A program made the position numbers and the translations under genes. Under the pieces are notes generated by a model that saw only the letters and a program-made list of their open reading frames with translations, ran no database searches and had not been told where the DNA came from. A stretch of DNA of 64,000 nucleotides from Ampullaceana balthica (lineage: Eukaryota; Mollusca; Gastropoda; Lymnaeidae): assembly GCA_944989445.1 (NCBI GenBank), contig CALYLW010000137.1, positions 1,505,323 to 1,569,322 on the forward strand. Reading direction: 5' to 3'. The first letter of the stretch is position 1, and each line of letters starts with the position of its first letter. Below are positions 56,119 through 64,000 of the stretch, in pieces.

Positions 56119-57838
56119 AACGAACAAACTCGAACCTCCGATAAATTCCAAAGACTCGCAACCAATGACAAGACCCCGCGTGTGATAGCATCTGTCCCCC
56201 TGGATGACACACGATTGCACAATAATAACAGCGCTCGGGGAATCTTAATTTAATCTACCCCCACCCCCAGGGCTGAAACTATCTGACACCGGATGTTGCT
56301 AAGAAGTGAAGTATTCTTCATGTCATCACCCCCTGGCATGTTTTTAACCCCACCTCCCCACAAAACGGTTTTAACAATTTAAAGAATTTTTTTTCTTCTT
56401 CTAAAACCCCAGGTAACGTTTAAAGAAAACAACTTATGAGAACTTAGCTGGCATCTGAAATAGCATAGGATCTTTCTTTCGTTTTTTTCCCCTCTATGTT
56501 TTTTAATTTTCTCTTGTGCAATTGCATTTTAAGATCTTGTTAGTGATAGAACAGTTCTCCATCAATATAATGTAGCAACTGTTTTGACTTGTGGTTCACA
56601 CAATGACATGACAAAACGAAGAATAGGTATGACTTTTTTCAAAAAATATTTTCTTTGGCGGGGAGGTGTGGGGAGGTGGTAACAATGTGTCAAAACTCGT
56701 TGGTCGGAGATAATCTGTCATGAAGTATGGAAGAAGCTAACTAGTAACTTCAAACAGGTCAAAATTAGAAAACAAAACAAGTAACAAATGTAACGCTTTT
56801 CAATTATTTTTTTTAATGTCTTTATGTGTTTTTTCTAGAAAATTTAACGGATACGCCTTGATACGGTATTTTTTGACCTCACTGAACAATTCATTCCGTA
56901 GACGGGACGGAACGCAGACCAATTAGGTCCATGACCAGCGGTCAGCCTCGGAGCCCCGGATTAAGTCTTTGGGGGCTCGGAAACCTTGTGGGTAACGGAT
57001 ACAATGGGCCACTTAATGAGTGCCGACATCAGCGGCGGTGACCACAATGGGTGGCCGGCTGGGTATGTGAATGACGGTCACTGGGGCGAGACGGAAACAT
57101 GACCGGCGAAACATTGGATTAAATGTCGGCTTTAACTGTCTACATCGGGGGGCGAGTACAGACGAGATGGTGGACGGTACTGGGCTGTTGCAAGTATAGC
57201 ATTACGATCGGTTAATGTAACGCGTTTTTTAAAAAAATTAAAAACTACATTAACTGAACCAAATAACTTCTTTTAATGGTTTGGTGCTTTAATGTTTTCT
57301 TTTGTCGAATGGGAACACCAAAAGTCTTTTTTTTTAAATCGGGGTACTATGCTATACAATTATATTATATTTTAAAATGTATGAAAAAAAAGTTTGCGGT
57401 GGCGTAGCAAGGAAGAAGAAGGAAAAAAAGGAAGGGGGTGGGGGGTGGTGGAAGAACTGTTTGGGATTCTTACAATTGTAAAGAGTATTACTTGAATCCA
57501 TGTTTTCGGAAAGGCGTTAAGTGCATGCATCACTGACGTTATTATAGTAAATCTCATTTTTAAAGATGCGGTGCGGCTCTAACCAATGTTCCCAGCTTCG
57601 TTGGTCGGCGTGAAAAATAAAATAAAACTCATGTGCGTAATTGCACAGCATAATTTTCCCACCAAAATTTTACACTCCCCAAGCACTGACAATATATTAT
57701 CCTTATTAAAATTTGCCTCGCGTTAATTGTAAACTGCTGCTCGGCGTCGTTCAGATATAGCGGCCGCGCAGCTTAAAAGAAACATTTGTTATAACTAGAA
57801 TCCACACTTTGGAGTGTTATCTCTGGAACACAAGCAGC
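56119..57838. other. Unique sequence with a GC-richer block
   Basis: No gene. Block 56870-57180 is non-repetitive, GC-richer and holds several TAAT/ATTA motifs (ACCAATTAGG, CACTTAATGA). It may be regulatory by inference only. The rest is AT-rich. Confidence 0.4.
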
Positions 57839-57839
57839 A

Positions 57840-58035
57840 ATATGTTGACCACAGCCAGCAATGTGTTGACCACAGCCAGCAATATGTTGACCACAGCCAG
57901 CAATGTGTTGACCACAGCCAGCAATATGGCATCTAGTTAGCTATATATACTAAAGCAATCAATATGTCGACCATAATGTGTACGTATGTTGACCACAATC
58001 AGTAATATGTTGACCACAGCCAGCAATATGCTGAT
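57840..58035. repeat. 21-bp minisatellite (GTTGACCACAGCCAGCAATAT), ~8 units
   Basis: Units GTTGACCACAGCCAGCAATA plus T, with GTGT/ATAT alternation at the left giving a local 42-bp period. It is interrupted around 57930-57975 by diverged sequence. Confidence 0.92.
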
Positions 58036-60842
58036 CAGTTCCAGAATAAGGTAACCAAAGACCAAATATCTTCAAATTGCAGTACACTGCTTCAAACCGA
58101 GTGAATACTCTAGGAACGCTAAAGAATATCACAGATGTCGAATGCAAGACAGAAACCCGAATGAGAACTCTCTACCCAGGAAGCAATGTGGACATGAATA
58201 GCTAAGCAAGCACGCAAAACAAATAATTTTCTAGCACACACTATCACACACACACGGTTAATGGCGAACACACCTCCGCGTAAGTGCATACACACCACAC
58301 TGTAAACACAGAAACACAATATTTCACTTGGCAAACTTGACACGTATATGAATTAGAGGAGTGCAAGGAACCCGTCTTCCCGAGTTGAAATGAAACCGCG
58401 AAGAGGAGCCGGCTGTGCCTACTATACAACTGATATTCATGCCAATAAAACATGGCCTTTTTAAGACTATAAAAAAATGTGTGCTTATTTGTTGCTGCAA
58501 ATGGTTTCGTGGTGGGAGTATAAATGAGAAAACCATGCCTTCTAGTTCCTGGTTATGAAAGTAAGAGACGACTGCTCTGTTTAACTGTGCTACCAAGGCC
58601 CCCGTGACACCTTTAACGGATGAGCGGCCATTACGATGACCTACAAACTTTTCTTTGCGGAGCTCTTCAATCGTCACGGAATGTGGCGTTGGGGGCGAGT
58701 GATTCGGGGCGTTTGGCGCACTCCATTGGTGTGAATTGGGAAATAGGGGAGTTTGAAGGTGAAAGAAGGGGGGAAGGAGGGGGGGAGAGGGCTTGCGTAG
58801 GAGAAATCGCCCTCGGGACATGGCTCGAAATAGATAATAGTCTTGAGTTGGTAATCCGTAATAATTCCTAACTGAATAAGGAGTAAGTGAAATTCTTGAT
58901 GATGTTGACCTGTGGGCGTGAGGAGTGATTAGAATTGCAAATCAATCGATCGATGCAGTACTCGCGGGCGAAATTTGACTCTTAGTCAGAGCCGTCACGT
59001 GTCTTTTATGACGCTTTTCCACCTCCTCCCCCCCAAATTTTAACAAAAGTCAGCTGTGTGCACCTTGCTTTTAAGGTTAATGGTCTTACGACAATTGTTA
59101 TATAAAAAAGAATATTGGCATTGGGTCTCAATAACTTATATGGTTACTAGAAATAACACGCAACACAATGGCGACGGCTAATTGATGAACGTAAATCGCT
59201 TAGTTGCGACACTGATTTATTTTTATTTATCCAATGCATATGCCACACCCTCTTTTAAGCCATAGATTTAAACTAAAATACCTAAGGAATTATTTTTTTT
59301 TAATGATCACCACCACAACATAGGAAAATCGCTAAATGCTGCAGAATTAAACGGAAATTACCGTGGACCAAATATAAATATAACTGCACCACATTTCATC
59401 CACACTGTTGTGTTTATTTAGATTTAAAAAAAAATACCCCGCTATTTGAAACCGGCTTGATCAGAAAAGTATCATTGCATATCTGAGACCGACCAACGAC
59501 ACAAGACTATGAATTGGCGCTTTCTAAATTTGTATGCAACAGGCAGCGTTTTTCCTCATACGACGTATCAAGTTATAGACACGTTGTCCGATCTAAAAAG
59601 CGCGGCGTCGAATCTCTACGAATCACGAGTTTCTTGGACGGAAAACGCAGACTGTTGAACGATTAGTAAATCGGATTTTTGCTAAGAACATTTTTTAATC
59701 ACATATCGTTCATTTTCATCCATTGTCTAGGGTCTGTATAAGCGGTTTTTTTTTCGAATTGTTATGTTTTAGCTTGATAACAAATACAATATTTAAAAAA
59801 ATAGGTAAGCAGGTTTGAGTAGTCTGAGTAGAGGGCTTTTTTGTGTAGAGGAGGTAACAAATGGAGGCACGTCGTTACTAAAAGATGATCCTCTAGAAAA
59901 CACAGTTGGGCAAAAAACAATGCACATTAAATTAAAAGGTTATATTCAAGCAGTGGTTTGTGTTATTTATCTGATAGTGAAAACTGTGGCATGGACTTAG
60001 AACAAAACCAATCGGCTCAGCTGGATATCTGACAAGCATGACGACACAAAACTCATGAAGTTTTGCTAATCTGTAAACATTTACCCTAAGCAGTGGTGTA
60101 TTACTATTGGAAAGTACACCAAATACTTTAAACACAGACACACACAACTTTATAAAAGAAATAGCATGGGAAACCGAGAGATGACCGCAAAGGTTAAAAT
60201 AAAGTTCATAATGAATTCTTTAACATTATCAAATACATAATTATTGATTGCAAGACATTAAATGAAGTATGATTTTCCAGCCATGATAAAGTATGACTGC
60301 AAGACCTGTACTGTCATGGATTAACTATGATTTCTTGACAGTAGATAAAGTATGATTGTTTAAATAGTAGATAAAATGTAATTGTAAAGACAGTATATAC
60401 AGTATGGTTTTAAGACAGTAAATAGATATATTGTCAAGAAAATAGATAAAGTATGATTTAAAAGTTCAAATTTATATTATCCAAAAGCTTACGACCGTGG
60501 CATTTATTAACTTTGATGACCCTGGTAAGCTATTATCATTCTCAGACCAATGTGATACCCCGGTATCTACTACTCTTATTCTCACCCCCCACCACGTAAC
60601 ACAGGGACGACCCACTTCAGGGTGGTCACCTACAATGACCTTGAAAGTTTGAACTGGCTCCCATTTTGCCAGGCTTCATTTCACCTTTCGAACGCCTAGG
60701 GCCAGGCCTTCAATGAACTTTGTGGCAACAAATTAGACGAGTTACGTGAAACCTACCTGCCTACCTGATCGGCACAAGTTGGTTTGTGTTAACATGACCT
60801 ATCCTGAGCTAGACATGGAAAATGATCAAGATGGATTCAACT
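58036..60842. other. Long non-coding stretch
   Basis: About 2.8 kb. A minus-strand segment near 58540-58610 (GGTAGCACAGTTAAACAGAG) looks weakly tRNA/SINE-like. Irregular GACAGTAGATAAAGTATGA phrases at 60290-60450 are a decayed tandem repeat. No gene is supported. Confidence 0.45.
60280..60455. repeat. Decayed tandem repeat (GACAGTAGATAAAGTATGAT)
   Basis: Irregular repeats of AAGTATGATT, CAGTAGATAAA and AAGACAGTA at roughly 25-35-bp spacing. They are too diverged to define a unit. Confidence 0.55.
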
Positions 60843-61050
60843 TGAAACGACGATAGGTTGATGGTTTGACCTGGTTAACTTGAACCGCCGAGATATTGAT
60901 GGTTTAACCTGGTTAATTTGAACCGCCGAGATATTGATGGTTTAACCTGAATAAATTTGAACCACCGAGATATTGATGGTTTAACCTGGTCAAATGACCA
61001 CAACGAGATGTTGACGTTTTAACCTGGATACCTTGACCACACGAGAAAGG
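60843..61050. repeat. ~38-bp minisatellite, ~5 units
   Basis: The unit GATATTGATGGTTTAACCTG is followed by GTTAATTTGAACCGCCGA. Edge units are diverged (GATAGGTTGATGGTTTGACC left; GAGATGTTGACG right). It ends about 70 bp from the candidate exon donor, on what would be the intron side. Confidence 0.92.
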
Positions 61051-61112
61051 GGATGACTGTGTAGCCCTATGACTGTGGCCCAAACGCTCGTGCTACGACA
61101 GAGTGAAGCTCC

Positions 61113-61120
61113 ACTTACCT
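61113..61120 (-). promoter_or_regulatory. Consensus 5' splice site AG|GTAAGT
   Basis: The minus strand reads CAAG|GTAAGTGG, with AAG before and GTAAGT after the junction, the strongest donor-like match I found outside repeats. It closes the candidate exon. Confidence 0.5.
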
Positions 61121-61281
61121 TGGACCAAGATTACTGCCTGGTTCACATACTTTACGGTAGTTGCCATACTCAACCTGGCCTTGGGACAATAGTTGACACC
61201 AGAAATGTCAACAATTGTATCGCGAAACCTAGTGACGTTTGATTGTTCATGGCTTCCATATGGATATCCTTCTTTTGTCAC
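61119..61281 (-). CDS. Candidate internal exon, unidentified conserved-looking protein
   Basis: On the minus strand a CTGCAG acceptor-like site (ending at 61282) leads into a frame reading VTKEGYPYGSHEQSNVTRFR, then DTIVDISGVNYCPKARLSMA and TTVKYVNQAVILVQ. It ends with CCAAG|GTAAGTGG at 61119/61118, which matches the consensus splice donor fully. The codons are varied, composition is balanced and there are no repeats, which is unlike the by-product frames elsewhere here. One N-glycosylation sequon (NVT) and a single Cys suggest, weakly, an extracellular protein. The pyrimidine tract before the acceptor is poor and the frame remains open upstream for about ten codons (to a TAG near 61313), so the 5' boundary could lie at AGCTAG|AGG instead. 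I do not recognise the family. The exon phase is 0 at the start and one extra base at the end if the CTGCAG acceptor is used. Confidence 0.5.
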
Positions 61282-62265
61282 CTGCAGTCCATCTGGTATA
61301 CATTGAGTATCCCTCTAGCTCCCCATCTGGTTATCAGTTTAGATTTCCATCTTAATAACTTTCCGTAGAGTATGCGACATCTATGTAGAGCTCCAGGCTC
61401 GCTCTATTTCGTTTCGACATGCCTGTCAAGCTACACATGCACTCGTGTTGAATAGATTAAATGGAAACTAGGAGACTTACGAAACAACAAAATAAATAAT
61501 TAAATACACTGCTCTCTTTTATCTGGGGTTCCAATTAGAGAAATGTTCAAGACTTAATCAACCCCGGTGGTGAGTTGAATTGTTTTCTGTTAAAAGCCCC
61601 GCATTAATTTTTTTTTCTTCAGCAGCCACATTAATGCCATAAAAAATACTAAATCGTATCCCCGCTCTCCCCTCGGACGGAGGTATTAAACATGAGAGCC
61701 GGGGCAGCTTGCTGGCGGATGCCCGGATGTCTGTGTGCCGGGTAAGTTGAGAAGTTAACACCTTCTCGAGGAAACACAAACATGGAAACCAGAGCCTCAC
61801 CCTGCTCCCCAACCTCCACCCTTCTAACTCCACGCAACAAATACGATATGGGGATTATGAGGAAAATGGGGGAAGGGGTAGCAAACGAGTAGAAGAATAA
61901 AGAAGGGGAAGAGCGGCTGTCTTTCCTGGACATTGACACGTGTCTCTAGACATGGACACCTAAGGTCAGCTCCGTGGTCAGTACGTTACAGGTATTGCCC
62001 GGCGGCGTTTGAAATCTGTAAACCAGGGCTGTCCAATGGCTTGAAAATTGCTATGGGTCAACCGCACCCAAACAACTAGTCACGCGAATGTTAAGGATAG
62101 TAAAAAAAAATTATTATTATTATTTTTTTAAAATGGTTTCTTTACTTGGTCGTTGTGGAAGATTCTTTGAGTCAGACATGACGATGAGATGTCATCGGTC
62201 TTACGACACTAGAAGTAAGCTGCACAAAAATATTATGTATGGCCCCTTTTGTACCACGTGAAAAT
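61282..62265. other. Unique sequence
   Basis: The block 61560-61940 is GC-richer with overlapping minus-strand frames but no motif. An unpaired hAT-like end (CAGGGCTGTCCAATGGC) lies at 62026. A short ATT run lies at 62111-62125. Confidence 0.4.
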
Positions 62266-62346
62266 TTAGGTTTACCGTCATATTTAGGACTTTAGGAATA
62301 TTTAGGCTTACCGTCATATCTAAGACTTTGAGAATATTTAGGACTG
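62266..62346. repeat. ~40-bp tandem duplication
   Basis: Two copies of a unit with TTTAGGTTTACCGTCATATT and AGGACTTTAGGAATA, the second slightly diverged, followed by the start of a third. Confidence 0.85.
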
Positions 62347-64000
62347 ATCAAACAATGCGCATATAAAGCTTCCGCGACATTCAGCAATGAAGCAATGGAG
62401 ACAAACAATGCGTTGACATTTTAAATAATCGAGAAAAGCTTTAAAAAATAAACAACTGAGTACAGAGGTTCATGGTTAACACCTGTGCCTTCAAAAAGCA
62501 GAAGCAAATAAGGTCAAGAAACGAATAAAACATTCCTCTCCTTTCTTTTTTAATTGATTAAAAATTGATGAAAAAATTTGCCGGAACAAAACTTAAATTT
62601 TTTTTGGGTTATTAAATCCATTTTCGCAAGAAGGCGCCATTCAATAATGATTATTAACATCTTTTCCAATCCGACATAAGGTTTCATTTGTCCCCTATAC
62701 CGGAATTGGTGTCACAAACATGATATACCACAGCTGCAGGAAGGGGTGGCCCACCGAGAGATCCACCCCTGTTCAGCCACCTCGTCTCTCCACTGGGGGT
62801 CTACTCAAGCTATGCAACCAGCTGGACGATGACGATGGAATGGGAAAAAAAATTTAAATAAATAAAACATGAACCTAAAGGAAAATAAGAAACATAAAAA
62901 AACCACACGGGCAGTGTATGTGTCGAGTTTGGATTACAACACTACCAACATATTCGTGCAATTCATTATTCTTTTGTGATTATAAGGATGTAACCTTTGC
63001 TGCGAATTTTTTTTTATTTTTTTTTATTTTTTTTTACGCCTGTGCTAATGTTTCATTTGATAAAAAAGACACATTTTTAAGAAATTATTTTAAAAATAAA
63101 TTTGAAAGGAACGAAAACACACGATGTTATTATAATGCATACTGAATTTGGCAACAAAATGCATGAATAAATTAACAGAGAAATGCCTTGGAGGAGAATG
63201 TTACCAGAATGCAAGGTATCGTATCTGATGTCAGGTGAAACACCACAAGAGATGCGCGTACGGATAAGTGACAAGCTACAACGGATCTGAGAGATCTAAC
63301 CAGACACTTACAGTTAAGTTCACCTTATAAAGGAGAACGGTTCTCAAAGTAACGCTGATGGACTGATGACAACAGCAATTACAACAACAATTTTAATTAG
63401 CCTGTACATAAAAGGTTGTGTTTTTTATTTCTAAGACCTGAGAATGTTATATCTCATTATGTAACGTTACTAATTTAAGACACGATTTTTTGAAAAAAAA
63501 TGTTTTTCAGATTAAATATAAAAGTTATAATACGTTTGAGGCCAGATCGAGGTGTCCACGCTAAACTCCATGAATGATTTAAGAGCATTGAGAATGTGTG
63601 AATGTGAGTCAAGGTGTAAAGAACGACTTGTCTTGTTCTCGGAAATGATTCATCCCTTATTCATTCCCCATTTATACCCTATGCTGTCAAGATACATGAC
63701 CATTTATTAGAAAACTGAGAAGACTACTACGCACATAAAAATGTATCTTTTATAACTCTTTTCTATATGTCAAATGAAGATAATACAATATTGGTGAATC
63801 TAAATATGTACCTTTCCAATTTAAACAACCAAGGCCATTGTTCAACGGCTGCATGTCTGCGCACCTGGAAGTGACGTCACTTTTTAAACTAATTTTTTTT
63901 TCAAAACAAAGGCGGTATTGAAACATTCGACACATTGCATTCACACCCCCCCCCAACGAAACAACCTCGGGCTGTGTATGTTTTAAATGTATTGGTGTGT
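62347..64000. other. AT-rich non-coding end of window
   Basis: No supported gene or element in about 1.65 kb. Poly-T tracts at 63008-63035 force a Phe-rich frame. C-run at 63946-63954. Confidence 0.5.

Noticed and set aside
58530..58620. tRNA/SINE-like segment on the minus strand
   Set aside because: The A-box-like part is fair but the B-box position (AGGAACTAGAAGG) deviates too far, and no SINE body follows.
62026..62090. hAT-like left end (CAGGGCTGTCCAATGG)
   Set aside because: No inverted partner was found within the following 600 bp.

Overview
This is a 64-kb stretch of animal (eukaryotic, nuclear) DNA with no complete gene. There are no operons, ribosome binding sites, rRNA or recognisable functional tRNA genes. 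The signs of a metazoan genome are tRNA-derived SINE-like sequences, non-autonomous hAT transposons with exact 8-bp target duplications, short terminal-inverted-repeat elements present in several diverged copies, telomere-type TTAGGG motifs inside a tandem array, and isolated coding-like islands flanked by GT/AG splice signals. A lophotrochozoan, probably a mollusc, fits best, but that is inference from repeat style, not from a recognised gene.

The dominant feature is an unusually dense set of tandem arrays. About 25 separate minisatellites, each with its own unit of 13 to 84 bp, make up roughly a quarter of the window. The largest are a 30-bp array (1.08-2.19 kb), a 22-bp array (8.62-9.38 kb), a ~33-40-bp array with no G on the + strand for 1,889 nt (19.95-21.83 kb), a 23-bp array (25.44-26.50 kb), a 36-bp array (31.93-32.89 kb), a 27-bp array (33.5-35.6 kb), 18-bp arrays (14.45-14.85, 46.23-46.87 and 51.26-51.79 kb) and a 19/38-bp hierarchical array (52.49-54.51 kb). 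Nearly all long open frames in the window are by-products of these arrays, often open on both strands, and are not genes.

Mobile elements sit between the arrays. Four short hAT-type elements have intact or near-intact target duplications (26.87, 36.75, 41.37 and 42.77 kb). Family A is a ~0.45-kb MITE-like family with a 12-bp terminal inverted repeat in its best copy (2.5-3.4, 15.4 and 36.0 kb). Family B is a ~0.45-0.6-kb family with termini reading AAATCCYTTATAT (19.1, 23.85, 36.2, 39.0 and 47.2 kb). A MITE of the 'GTATAAGACGA' type lies at 30.9-31.2 kb, and SINE-like tRNA-derived sequences lie at about 1.0 and 7.4 kb.

Three short coding-like islands on the minus strand are the best candidates for real exons: 61119-61281 (consensus GTAAGT donor, conserved-looking 54-residue frame), 14863-15081 (Asn/Ser/His-rich exon with good acceptor and donor) and 5177-5374 (Ser/Pro/Gln-rich, transcription-factor-like). 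I cannot name any of them. If real, they are exons of one or more genes transcribed from the minus strand with very long introns, which would make most of the window intronic or intergenic. The remaining AT-rich sequence shows no gene, with a few GC-richer non-repetitive blocks that could be regulatory.
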